NCBI GenBank assembly: GCA_947651395.1
Contig: CANSYW010000013.1
Coordinates: 1 to 55,541, forward strand
DNA length: 55,541 nt
Source: an uncultured Pseudoflavonifractor sp.
GTDB taxonomy: Bacteria > Bacillota > Clostridia > Oscillospirales > Oscillospiraceae
Reading direction: 5' to 3'
A program made the position numbers and the translations under genes. Position 1 is the first letter of the stretch. Each line of letters begins with the position of its first letter. Below the pieces are notes generated by a model. That model saw only the letters and a list, made by a program, of their open reading frames with translations. It was not told where the DNA came from and made no database searches. Shown one piece after another: positions 41,915 through 49,745 of this stretch.

Positions 41915-42487
41915 TTATATATACTTATTGTCCTCTTCCAGCTCCATCAGCACCTGCGCCAGCTCACCCCGGCTCAGGGTCGTTTTTCCTTCGCCCCGAA
42001 CCCCTTTTTCCGGAAAGATTGTCACTTCCCCGCAGTACCGTTCCAGCACCAGTTCCAGCTGGCTCCAGGTCATCCCGGCGTCAGGCCGGAAGGTTCCGTC
42101 CCCATACCCCTCCCACAGGCCCCGGCGCTCCCCCCATATCACCGCCGCAGTGTAATATTTTCCCCCCTTTATATCCTGAAAGCGGCTCTCCCCCGGCGCC
42201 TCCGGCTCCCCTGCCATGCGCCAGAGCATGACGGCGGTCATGGCCCGGGTGGCTGTGAGTTCCCCGCCGAAAGAATCCTCCGTGATCCCACGGATCACTC
42301 CCCGGCGGTAGCCATACTGGGCCCCGTCGTACCACCGCTGTCCAAAGCTCACGTCGGCAAAGGGTTCCTCCACAGGCGGGATCGGCGGCGTGGGCACCAC
42401 CTCCGGCATGGCGACCCGTTGTTCCCCTTTCCCCACACTCAGGCACAGGGCCATCGCCATCACGGCTCCCCACAGCCTTCCTCTCAT
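41915..42487 (-). CDS. Short secreted SLH-domain protein
   Basis: 190 residues from ATG 42487 (GGAGGCGGG upstream). The N terminus (MRGRLWGAVMAMALCLSVG) looks like a signal peptide or anchor, followed by a Pro-rich linker. Two SLH-like units follow: FADVSFGQRWYDGAQYGYRR with ATRAMTAVMLWRMAG, and FQDIKGGKYYTAAVIWGERR with FRPDAGMTWSQLELVLERY. A third is reduced to TTLSRGELAQVLMEL. Probably a wall-attached protein of unknown role, like the longer SLH protein at 31437. Confidence 0.78.
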   Translation of the reverse strand: MRGRLWGAVMAMALCLSVGKGEQRVAMPEVVPTPPIPPVEEPFADVSFGQRWYDGAQYGYRRGVIRGITEDSFGGELTATRAMTAVMLWRMAGEPEAPGESRFQDIKGGKYYTAAVIWGERRGLWEGYGDGTFRPDAGMTWSQLELVLERYCGEVTIFPEKGVRGEGKTTLSRGELAQVLMELEEDNKYI

Positions 42488-42576
42488 CCGCCCGCCTCCC
42501 CTTTCCGCCCCCGATCCGTGGATCGGGCCTTTGAGGATCATTTTCCCCACCGGACTGAAAATCTACACCCGCCCCT

Positions 42577-42605
42577 TGCTATTTCCTCCCATGGGTCTTA
42601 TAATG
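42577..42605 (+). promoter_or_regulatory. Promoter of asnA-selD
   Basis: -35 TTGCTA (42577-42582), 17-nt spacer, perfect -10 TATAAT (42600-42605), 33 nt before the asnA start. Confidence 0.7.
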
Positions 42606-42638
42606 GGAAACATCTGAAACAGAAAGGAGTCGGTCGCC

Positions 42639-43652
42639 ATGTCCAAGACCGTCATCCCCCAGGGGTACGCCCCCTCCCTCAACCTTTACGATACACAAAA
42701 GGCCATCGGCCTTTCAAAGCGCCTGTTTGAGGACACTCTGGCCGGAGCCCTGAATCTCCGCCGTGTGTCCGCCCCCCTCTTTGTTGAGGCCTCCACCGGC
42801 CTCAACGACGACCTCAACGGCGTGGAGCGGGCCGTCACCTTTGATGTGCCCTACACCGGCAAGGACGCCCAGGTGGTCCACTCCCTGGCCAAGTGGAAGC
42901 GCATGGCCCTCTATCGCTACCATTTCTCCGTGGGAGAGGGGCTCTACACCGATATGAACGCCATCCGCCGGGACGAGGAGCTGGACAACCTCCACTCGGT
43001 CTACGTGGATCAGTGGGACTGGGAAAAGGTCATCGCCCCCCGGGACCGCACGGTGGATCATCTGAAGACTACGGTGGAGGCCATTGCCGAGGCCCTGCGG
43101 GAGACTCAGGCCACCCTGCGCGCCGCCTTCCCCGTTCTGCTGAAGTTGCCCGTTCTGCCTGATCAGGTGAGCTTTGTCACCACCCAGGAGCTGGAGGATC
43201 GCTGGCCTGACAAGACCGCCAAGGAGCGGGAGCGGGCCTGGGTAAAGGATCACCCCCTCACCTTCCTCATCGGCATCGGCGCCCCCCTGAAGTCAGGCAA
43301 GCCCCACGACGGCCGGGCCCCCGACTATGACGACTGGTCCCTTAACGGCGACCTGCTGGTGTGGAACAGCGTCCTGGAGGACGCCCTTGAGCTCTCCTCC
43401 ATGGGCATTCGGGTCAGCCCCGAGAGCCTGGACGCTCAGCTCACCGCCTCAGGCCACGATGAGCGCCGTCAGCTTCTGTTCCATCAGCTCCTTCTGGAGG
43501 GCAAGCTCCCCCTCACCATCGGCGGCGGCATCGGCCAGTCCCGGCTGTGCATGTACCTGCTGGGTAAGGCCCACATCGGCGAGGTTCAGGCAGGCATCTG
43601 GGACAGCCACACCCAGGAGGTCTGTCAGAGCGCCGGGGTCATCCTGCTCTGA
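42639..43652 (+). CDS. asnA: Aspartate-ammonia ligase
   Basis: 337 residues. It makes asparagine from aspartate, ammonia and ATP with release of AMP, and is related in fold to class II aminoacyl-tRNA synthetases. Diagnostic blocks: VEASTGLNDDLNGVERAVTF, VVHSLAKWKRMAL, YTDMNAIRRDEELDNLHSVY, VDQWDWEK and GGGIGQSRLCMYLLGKAHIG (class II motif 3). Length is normal. AAAGGAG precedes the ATG. selD begins 4 nt after its stop. Confidence 0.96.
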   Translation: MSKTVIPQGYAPSLNLYDTQKAIGLSKRLFEDTLAGALNLRRVSAPLFVEASTGLNDDLNGVERAVTFDVPYTGKDAQVVHSLAKWKRMALYRYHFSVGEGLYTDMNAIRRDEELDNLHSVYVDQWDWEKVIAPRDRTVDHLKTTVEAIAEALRETQATLRAAFPVLLKLPVLPDQVSFVTTQELEDRWPDKTAKERERAWVKDHPLTFLIGIGAPLKSGKPHDGRAPDYDDWSLNGDLLVWNSVLEDALELSSMGIRVSPESLDAQLTASGHDERRQLLFHQLLLEGKLPLTIGGGIGQSRLCMYLLGKAHIGEVQAGIWDSHTQEVCQSAGVILL

Positions 43653-43656
43653 GACC

Positions 43657-44697
43657 ATGGAGACCGAGGTAAAGCTCACCAGGCTCTCCGGCTGCGCCGG
43701 GTGCGGCGCCAAGATGGGAGCGGGGACCCTGGCCCAAATGCTGGAGGGCTTCCGGACACACCATGACCCCGATCTTCTGGTGGGCTATGACAGGAGCGAC
43801 GACGCCAGCGTCTACCGGCTCTCCCCTGACCGGGCCCTGATCCAGACCACCGATTTCTTCCCCCCCATTGTGGACGACCCCTTCCTCTACGGTCAGATCG
43901 CCGCGGCCAACGCCCTGAGCGACGTGTACGCCATGGGCGGGGAGCCCAGACTGGCCCTGAACATTCTGTGCGTTCCTGAGGATATGGCGCAAAGCACCGT
44001 CCGGGAGATCCTGCGTGGGGGCTATGACAAGGCCTATGAGGCGGGCGTCATCATCACCGGCGGCCACACCATCCACGCGCCGGAGTCCATTTACGGTCTG
44101 GCGGTCACCGGCTTTGTCCACCCCGAAAAAATGCTCACCAACGCCGCCGCGGAGCCGGGCGACCTTCTCATCCTCACCAAGCCCCTGGGGGTGGGAGTGC
44201 TCACCACCGCCGTCAAGGCAGAGCTGGTGGAAGGGCCGGCGCAAGAGCGGCTCTACCGGCAGATGGCCACCCTCAACAAATATGCCGGAGAGGTGATAAA
44301 AGACTACCCCGTCCACAGCTGCACCGACGTCACCGGCTTCGGCCTGCTGGGCCACAGCCTGGAGATGGCCCAGGGCAGCGGCTGCTCCATCCACCTCCGG
44401 CTCTCCCGCATCCCCTGCCTCCCGGAGGCCCTCCCCCTGGCGGAAATGGGCTTTGTCCCCGCGGGGGCCTACCGGAACCGCGCCTTCGCACAAAAGAGCG
44501 TCAAAGCCCTCTCCTCCCCGTCCCGGGCCCTGGAGGATCTGCTCTACGACCCCCAGACCAGCGGTGGGCTTCTTCTGGCCCTGCCGGAACGGGAGGCCGA
44601 AGCATGCCTGCCCCGGCTGGCCCGGGTCTGCTCCCAGGCCGCCGTGATCGGATATGTCACCAAACCGGGGGATGCCCCCGTTCTGCTTGAGGCGTAG
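43657..44697 (+). CDS. selD: Selenide, water dikinase (selenophosphate synthase)
   Basis: 346 residues. It makes selenophosphate for selenocysteine or selenouridine. The N-terminal LSGCAGCGAKMGAG aligns with the active-site loop of SelD, with the catalytic position as Cys (not Sec) and the nearby Lys kept. Further motifs are TTDFFPPIVDDPFLYGQIAAANALSDVYAMGG, written here in part as TTDFFPPIVDDPF and DVYAMGG, plus GGHTI, DVTGFGLLGH and DPQTSGGLL. The ATG is only 4 nt after asnA and lacks a clear ribosome binding site, so coupling to asnA is likely. No selA, selB or tRNA-Sec is in the window. Confidence 0.93.
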   Translation: METEVKLTRLSGCAGCGAKMGAGTLAQMLEGFRTHHDPDLLVGYDRSDDASVYRLSPDRALIQTTDFFPPIVDDPFLYGQIAAANALSDVYAMGGEPRLALNILCVPEDMAQSTVREILRGGYDKAYEAGVIITGGHTIHAPESIYGLAVTGFVHPEKMLTNAAAEPGDLLILTKPLGVGVLTTAVKAELVEGPAQERLYRQMATLNKYAGEVIKDYPVHSCTDVTGFGLLGHSLEMAQGSGCSIHLRLSRIPCLPEALPLAEMGFVPAGAYRNRAFAQKSVKALSSPSRALEDLLYDPQTSGGLLLALPEREAEACLPRLARVCSQAAVIGYVTKPGDAPVLLEA

Positions 44698-44722
44698 GAT
44701 CGGAAAGAAAGGAGCGTCCTCC

Positions 44723-45310
44723 ATGGCAAAGCGCACCTCCCGCAACACCCGGGCCCGTATCGTCTCCGCCGCCTGGAAGCTCTTCTATGAGCAGGGTTAC
44801 GAGCACACCACCGTGGAGGAGATCATCGACCTGTCCCAGACCTCCAAAGGCTCCTTCTACCACTATTTTGACGGCAAGGACGCCCTTCTGAGCACTCTGA
44901 GCGACCTCTTTGACGACAAGTACGAGGCCCTGGTGGAGGTCATGGATCCCACTATGTCCGCCCTGGACAAGCTCCTCTTCCTCAACCGGGAACTCTTTGA
45001 GATGATCGAGAACACCGTATCCATTGAGCTGTTGGCCCAGCTTCTGGCCACCCAGCTGGTCACCAGCGGGCAAAAGCATCTTCTGGACCATAAGCGCACC
45101 TATTACCGGCTCCTGCGGCGCATCATCGCCCAGGGACAGGCCGAGGGCCAGCTCACCACCCGGCGCAGCGTCAATGAGCTCTCCAAGCTCTACGCCCTGT
45201 GTGAGCGCTCCCTGATGTACGACTGGTGCCTGTGCGGCGGGGAGTACAGCCTCCGGGACTACGCCGCCCAGGTCATGCCCGATTTTCTCAGCGGCTTTCT
45301 CCCCGGTTGA
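44723..45310 (+). CDS. TetR-family regulator
   Basis: 195 residues. The N-terminal helix-turn-helix is typical: TRARIVSAAWKLFYEQGYEH, TTVEEIIDLSQTSKGSFYHY and FDGKDALLSTLSD. The C-terminal ligand domain is not assignable to a known effector. AAAGGAG precedes ATG 44723. It lies 25 nt after selD, and 62 nt before a 32-bp perfect palindrome placed just upstream of the putP promoter, so autoregulation or putP control through that site is the simplest reading. Confidence 0.9.
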   Translation: MAKRTSRNTRARIVSAAWKLFYEQGYEHTTVEEIIDLSQTSKGSFYHYFDGKDALLSTLSDLFDDKYEALVEVMDPTMSALDKLLFLNRELFEMIENTVSIELLAQLLATQLVTSGQKHLLDHKRTYYRLLRRIIAQGQAEGQLTTRRSVNELSKLYALCERSLMYDWCLCGGEYSLRDYAAQVMPDFLSGFLPG

Positions 45311-45371
45311 TTGTCTAATTTTTGTCTCTTTTTTATCCCCTGATACTCAAAGAATACAGGCCAAAATCAAA

Positions 45372-45403
45372 AACGGAGTATAGACTATAGTCTATACTCC
45401 GTT
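45372..45403. promoter_or_regulatory. 32-bp perfect palindrome before putP (candidate TetR operator)
   Basis: Half-site AACGGAGTATAGACTA followed immediately by its exact reverse complement. It ends 5 bp before the -35 box of the putP promoter. TetR-family proteins bind palindromes of this kind. No T-run follows. Confidence 0.65.
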
Positions 45404-45408
45404 CTGTA

Positions 45409-45437
45409 TTGCGTTCTATTTTTTGTTGTGTTATGAT
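45409..45437 (+). promoter_or_regulatory. Promoter of putP
   Basis: -35 TTGCGT (45409-45414), 17-nt spacer, -10 TATGAT (45432-45437). Confidence 0.6.
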
Positions 45438-45493
45438 AGATAAAATGTTCCACCCCGGACAGAGGCCGGGGCATACAAAGGGAGGTTCCATAC

Positions 45494-47029
45494 ATGACCA
45501 CAGCACAAGTTTGTATCTTAGCCGCCATCGTGCTCTATCTGGTGGCCACCATTTTGATCGGCGTCTACTACAGCCGCCGGGGTACCGCCGAGAGCTCCGA
45601 CCAGTTCTATCTGGGCGGGCGCAAACTGGGCCCCGTTGTCACCGCCATGAGCGCGGAGGCCAGCGATATGAGCTCCTACCTGCTCATGGGCCTGCCCGGC
45701 CTTGCCTACCTGTGCGGTGTGGCCGAGGTGGGCTGGACCGCCATCGGCCTGGCGGTGGGCACCTATCTCAACTGGCTCATCGTGGCACGGCGGCTGCGTC
45801 GATACTCCGCCCACCTGGAGGCCTTCACCGTCCCCGGCTTCTTCTCCCGCCGCTATCGGGATGAGCGCCAGCTCCTCTCCTGCATCGCCGCGGTGGTGAT
45901 CCTTATTTTCTTCATCCCCTACACCGCCTCCGGCTTCAAGGCCGTGGGCACGCTGTTCAACAGCCTGTTCAATGTGGATTACCACTTGGCCATGATCATC
46001 GGCGCGGTGGTCATCATCGGCTACACCGTTCTGGGCGGCTTTTTGGCGGTGTCCACCACCGACCTGATCCAGAGCATCGTCATGACCATCGCCCTGTTGG
46101 TCATCGTGGTCTTCGGCATCGGCCAGGCCGGCGGCCTGGGGACCGTGATGGACAACGCCCGGGCCCTCCCCGGCTACCTGAACCTGACCCAGGGCTATAA
46201 CGCCGCCAGCGGCGCCGCATCCTCCTTCGGAGGGCTCAGCATCGCCTCCACCCTGGCCTGGGGCCTGGGCTATTTCGGCATGCCCCATATCCTGCTGCGG
46301 TTCATGGCCATCCGGGACGAGAAGGAGCTCAAGACCTCCCGGCGTATTGCCTCGGTGTGGGTGACCATCTCCATGTTCGTGGCCATCGCCATCGGCATCA
46401 TCGGCTACAGTGTCTCCGTGGCCGGAAAGGTCCCCTTCCTCACCACCAGCGCCGATTCCGAGACCATCATCGTCCGGCTCTCCGACCTGATGAGCCGCCA
46501 CGGTGTGGTGCTGGCTCTCGTTGCCGGCGTGGTGCTGGCGGGCATCCTGGCCTCCACCATGTCCACCGCCGACTCTCAGCTCCTGGCCGCCGCCTCCAGC
46601 GTCTCCCAGGATCTGCTTCAGGACTTCTTCCACATCAAGCTCAGCACCAAGGCCGCCATGCTGGCCGCCCGGGGCACCGTCATCGCCATCGCCATTGTGG
46701 GCGTTGCCCTGGCCTGGGATCCCAACAGCTCGGTCTTTGGCATCGTCTCCTTCGCCTGGGCGGGCTTCGGCGCCGCCTTCGGCCCTGTGATGCTTCTCTC
46801 CCTGTTCTGGCGGCGGACCAATAAGTGGGGCGCCCTGGCCGGCATGGTCTCCGGCGGCGCCATGGTCTTCATCTGGAAGTACGGCGTGGCCAAGCTGGGC
46901 GGCGCCTGGGCCATCTACGAGCTCCTCCCCGCCTTCATCGTCGGGTGTGTCGCCATCATCGCCGTCTCCCTGCTCACCCCCGCCCCGGACAAGGCGGTCA
47001 CCGACGCCTTCGACGCGGTGAAGGGATGA
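45494..47029 (+). CDS. putP: Sodium/proline symporter
   Basis: 511 residues, about 13 membrane helices, sodium:solute symporter family. PutP-type blocks: SSDQFYLGGRKLGPVVTAMS, AEASDMSSYLLMGLPG, FFSRRYRDERQLL, the sodium-site region LAWGLGYFGMPHILLRFMAI, and ILASTMSTADSQLLAAASS. It imports proline with sodium; a relative with another substrate cannot be excluded. GGGAGG precedes the ATG. Single-gene unit with its own promoter, palindrome and terminator. Confidence 0.9.
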   Translation: MTTAQVCILAAIVLYLVATILIGVYYSRRGTAESSDQFYLGGRKLGPVVTAMSAEASDMSSYLLMGLPGLAYLCGVAEVGWTAIGLAVGTYLNWLIVARRLRRYSAHLEAFTVPGFFSRRYRDERQLLSCIAAVVILIFFIPYTASGFKAVGTLFNSLFNVDYHLAMIIGAVVIIGYTVLGGFLAVSTTDLIQSIVMTIALLVIVVFGIGQAGGLGTVMDNARALPGYLNLTQGYNAASGAASSFGGLSIASTLAWGLGYFGMPHILLRFMAIRDEKELKTSRRIASVWVTISMFVAIAIGIIGYSVSVAGKVPFLTTSADSETIIVRLSDLMSRHGVVLALVAGVVLAGILASTMSTADSQLLAAASSVSQDLLQDFFHIKLSTKAAMLAARGTVIAIAIVGVALAWDPNSSVFGIVSFAWAGFGAAFGPVMLLSLFWRRTNKWGALAGMVSGGAMVFIWKYGVAKLGGAWAIYELLPAFIVGCVAIIAVSLLTPAPDKAVTDAFDAVKG

Positions 47030-47045
47030 TCCGATTTCATGCAAC

Positions 47046-47089
47046 AAAAGGACGCGCCGCGATTTTCTACCGCGGCGCGTCCTTTTTCA
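47046..47089. terminator. Terminator after putP
   Basis: AAAGGACGCGCCGCG and CGCGGCGCGTCCTTT form a 15-bp stem around ATTTTCTAC, followed by TT. Symmetric A and T flanks allow use from both sides by the convergent operon. Confidence 0.88.
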
Positions 47090-47117
47090 CCGTTGTGGAC
47101 CGAGAGCCTGCTCTTTT

Positions 47118-47333
47118 TCAGGCCCGGACTCCCCTTTCCCCGGCGCCGGCCTCATCGTCCGCCCGCTTTACCGTGCGGATACCAACGATGAGCGCCGCCG
47201 CCGAAAGGAGGGCGCAGGTCAAAATAAAGCCGTCCTGAACGGAAAACAGAAACCGGTCAATGAGCATTACGGTCACGATCAAAATACTTCCAAAGGCCTC
47301 CAACTGCAGGCCTCTGCGCCGGGACAGCTTCAT
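47118..47333 (-). CDS. Small two-helix membrane protein, last gene of the catabolic operon
   Basis: 71 residues from ATG 47333 (AGGAGG 7 nt upstream). Two hydrophobic segments (about 15-27, SILIVTVMLIDRF; about 34-51, FILTCALLSAAALIVGIR) between basic ends. It starts 15 nt after yjiG ends. No family recognised. Its position suggests an accessory subunit of the YjiGH system. Confidence 0.7.
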   Translation of the reverse strand: MKLSRRRGLQLEAFGSILIVTVMLIDRFLFSVQDGFILTCALLSAAALIVGIRTVKRADDEAGAGERGVRA

Positions 47334-47348
47334 TTTCACTCCTCCTTG

Positions 47349-47864
47349 TTACATCACGCCCATGGTCATCAGGATGATCCGCATGATGACCAGCGACAAG
47401 GCCGCGTCAAACAGGCAGACCACGATGAGAAGGGGATGCCACTTCTTGTTGCTGTCGGTCACCAGCACGATACGGGCATAGTGGCCGATCAGGGTGCCCA
47501 TCAGAATACAGGCCGGCAGCATCATGGAGGCCTGACCCAAGGTCAGCACGCCGCTTTCATACATAGAGGCGGCGGTGGCGCAGCCGGAGGCCTTGGCGAA
47601 AAAGGCGGAGATCAACACCGCAAACGCCTCGCCGGGCAATCCAAACAGGCCCATGACCGGTGCCATGACGGTGCCCAAAAGATCCATCAGCCCCGTCTCC
47701 TTCAGAATGTAGACCAACACATAGCCCAGGATCATGGCAGGCGTAATATTTTCAATGCCCACTTTAAAGCCTTTGGCGCAGCCCTTCAGGAAGGTGTCCA
47801 CGATGGAGACCTTTTTCTCTTTTACCGGGAGCTGGCTCACGGCCGCTTCTTTTACTTCACTCAT
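47349..47864 (-). CDS. yjiG: YjiG-family nucleoside-recognition-domain membrane protein
   Basis: 171 residues with about four to five membrane segments. It belongs to the gate-domain family (nucleoside recognition domain, also in SpmB). Visible are KGFKVGIENITPAMILGYVL, the GLFGLPGEAFAVLISAFFAK loop, ASGCATAASMYESG and ILMGTLIGHYARIVLVTDSN. In E. coli yjiG and yjiH accompany the isoaspartyl dipeptidase gene iadA (known context); here they accompany an M20 peptidase. A transport or channel role for a peptide-like substrate is inferred. GAGGGG precedes the ATG. Confidence 0.85.
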   Translation of the reverse strand: MSEVKEAAVSQLPVKEKKVSIVDTFLKGCAKGFKVGIENITPAMILGYVLVYILKETGLMDLLGTVMAPVMGLFGLPGEAFAVLISAFFAKASGCATAASMYESGVLTLGQASMMLPACILMGTLIGHYARIVLVTDSNKKWHPLLIVVCLFDAALSLVIMRIILMTMGVM

Positions 47865-47877
47865 ATCGTTCCCCTCC

Positions 47878-48525
47878 TCATACCGCTTTCTTGCCTTTGA
47901 GCTTCAACAGCAGCCGCACGATATTCGCGCCCACCACCTTACATACGAACATAATGACGATGCAGGGCCCGAGCGCCACCGGGCAGATGGCCACCAGCGG
48001 CGCTCCGCCGGTTATCGTGTTGTTGATACAGGCTGAGCCGGCGTACTGATAGGCCACAAAGATGGTACGCTCGTCATCGGTGATGTCTCCGGCCTCATAG
48101 AGCTCCTTGGTCATGACAGCGGCTACGTCGGAGCCGGTAAAGCTGGAGATAAAGGCGATCCCGCACTTTCCGGGGATGCCCAGCAGGGGGCGGAGCAGGG
48201 GGCGGAAAAGCACGTCGGAGGCCCGGAAGGCGCCCAATTGCTCAAAAACGCCCAGCAGTCCGCAGAAGAACATGACCGCGGGGATCAGGTTGAAGCCCGC
48301 CATAAATCCATCCTTGGCTCCGGTGCCGCCTGTACCGATCAGGTTCGCCCCCGTATCGCCGATCTTACCGAAGGCTCCGGACAGATTGGTGAAGTCCAGC
48401 ACCTTCAGGGGCCCGTCCACCGTGCGGAACGCGCCGGAGAGAACCAGGATCAGGACCACCAGAGCGATCCACGCGCCAATGCCGATCTTTTCCTTTTGTT
48501 CTACGCTTTTCTCACTGCTTGCCAT
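47878..48525 (-). CDS. yjiH: YjiH-family nucleoside-recognition-domain membrane protein
   Basis: 215 residues with about four membrane segments, the partner of YjiG. Motifs: GFMAGFNLIPAVMFFCGLLG, FEQLGAFRASDVLFRPLLRP, GIAFISSFTGSDVAAVMTKE and QYAGSACINNTITGGAPLVA, the last being strongly conserved in the gate family. GGGAGATT precedes the ATG. It starts 3 nt after the M20 peptidase stop and is followed after 13 nt by yjiG, so all are made from one transcript. Confidence 0.85.
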   Translation of the reverse strand: MASSEKSVEQKEKIGIGAWIALVVLILVLSGAFRTVDGPLKVLDFTNLSGAFGKIGDTGANLIGTGGTGAKDGFMAGFNLIPAVMFFCGLLGVFEQLGAFRASDVLFRPLLRPLLGIPGKCGIAFISSFTGSDVAAVMTKELYEAGDITDDERTIFVAYQYAGSACINNTITGGAPLVAICPVALGPCIVIMFVCKVVGANIVRLLLKLKGKKAV

Positions 48526-48528
48526 AAT

Positions 48529-49722
48529 TTAATCTCCCTTCTCTGTATTGAAATCATCTTCCAGCGTGTAGGCGGCACAGGCGGCCAGGATACAGCGCTG
48601 ATAGAGCGATTCTACCTCGGCATACTCGTCGGGGGTGTGGTTCCCCTCCCCCCGGACGCCCATACCACAGACAGTGGGCACCCCGCAGGCCACGGTGATA
48701 CCGGAGTCGGACAGTCCTCCCACCCGGAAGCTGCCCAGCTCCCCGAGACCGCAGTCCCGGGCCGTCCGCTTCAGGTGTCCGAACAGGGCCATTACCCCCT
48801 CCGTTGTGTCCATACACTCCATGACCCGGCTGGTATCCAGCTCCGCCGTCGTGTCGGGAACGGTGCTGTGTTCCACGGCATTCCTGAGCACGGCAAAGAT
48901 CTCGTCCCGGACGGTGGTGTTGGGAAAACGAACGCCGATGCGGATCGTACAGCTGTCGGGGATCGTGTTTTCCCCAATGCCGCCGGAAACCATACCGCAG
49001 TTGATCAGCCGGCCTCTGGGGATATCATTCTGGGCCTCGATCTCCACGATCTTGTGAGCGGCCTCCAGGACGGCGGAGCGGCCCTTTTCCGGCGCAATGC
49101 CGGAGTGGGCGGCAAGGCCACGGATCTGAATGGACACCGGCCCCCCGCCGTTGCGGCCCACCACGAGACGGTTATCCATGTAGCCGGTCTCAAAGTTGAA
49201 GGCCGCCAACGCCCCCCTCGCCTCTCCGGCAAAGAGCTCCTTGGCATTGGAGAACATGTGGAGATTCTCCTCATCACTGGCAAAGATAAACTTGATGGGC
49301 CGCTTCCTCCAGCCCGTCTCCATCAACGCCTTCACCGCATAGAGGGCGATGACCAGACCCGCCTTCATGTCCAGAACGCCGGGCCCGTGGGCCATCCCGT
49401 TCTCATCCACCCGAAAGGGATTTTTCTTGGCCGCTCCCTCCTTGAACACGGTATCCATGTGACCGATCAGGAGCAAGGGCGGCGCGGAACTCCCGGCGTT
49501 CCATTCACCCACAAGCATGTCTCCGGCATTCTCCACCGGGATGACCCGGGTGGAGATCCCGGCCTGCTCCATCTCCCGCCGCAGGCGGGAACAGACCGCG
49601 TTGACCCCCTCCACCTGTCCGGTCCCGCTCTCTGTATTCACCAGGTCCTCCCAGAGCTTCATCATGGGCAGACGCTGCGTTTCGATATAAGAGCGGATCT
49701 GCTGATAGATCTCTTCCATCAT
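48529..49722 (-). CDS. M20-family peptidase (carboxypeptidase G2/ArgE-DapE-like)
   Basis: About 397 residues. A binuclear metal hydrolase of the glutamate-carboxypeptidase branch. Metal-site motifs: LLLIGHMDTVF, HGPGVLDMKAGL, SDEENLHM (catalytic Glu pair) and EGNHTPDEYAEVES near the end. The central domain opens VSIQIRGLAAHSGIAPEKG. Cytosolic, no signal peptide. The start is uncertain: ATG 49722 is about 12 nt after AAAGGAG; an in-frame ATG at 49746 overlaps the transporter stop and would precede that site. Only distantly similar to the M20 enzyme at 37481. Confidence 0.9.
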   Translation of the reverse strand: MMEEIYQQIRSYIETQRLPMMKLWEDLVNTESGTGQVEGVNAVCSRLRREMEQAGISTRVIPVENAGDMLVGEWNAGSSAPPLLLIGHMDTVFKEGAAKKNPFRVDENGMAHGPGVLDMKAGLVIALYAVKALMETGWRKRPIKFIFASDEENLHMFSNAKELFAGEARGALAAFNFETGYMDNRLVVGRNGGGPVSIQIRGLAAHSGIAPEKGRSAVLEAAHKIVEIEAQNDIPRGRLINCGMVSGGIGENTIPDSCTIRIGVRFPNTTVRDEIFAVLRNAVEHSTVPDTTAELDTSRVMECMDTTEGVMALFGHLKRTARDCGLGELGSFRVGGLSDSGITVACGVPTVCGMGVRGEGNHTPDEYAEVESLYQRCILAACAAYTLEDDFNTEKGD

Positions 49723-49745
49723 GGTTTCTTTTCTCTCCTTTCCCA

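Noticed and set aside
38637-42155. An 1172-codon plus-strand frame opposite icd and the 5'-nucleotidase gene
   Set aside because: Antisense of two clear enzyme genes; rich in Gly/His/Leu with no domain.
43657-44697. Possible in-frame UGA selenocysteine in SelD
   Set aside because: The catalytic position is a Cys codon and the frame is uninterrupted.
45518-47047. A 509-codon minus-strand frame opposite putP
   Set aside because: Hydrophilic Gly/His/Asp shadow of a membrane protein; crosses the putP terminator.
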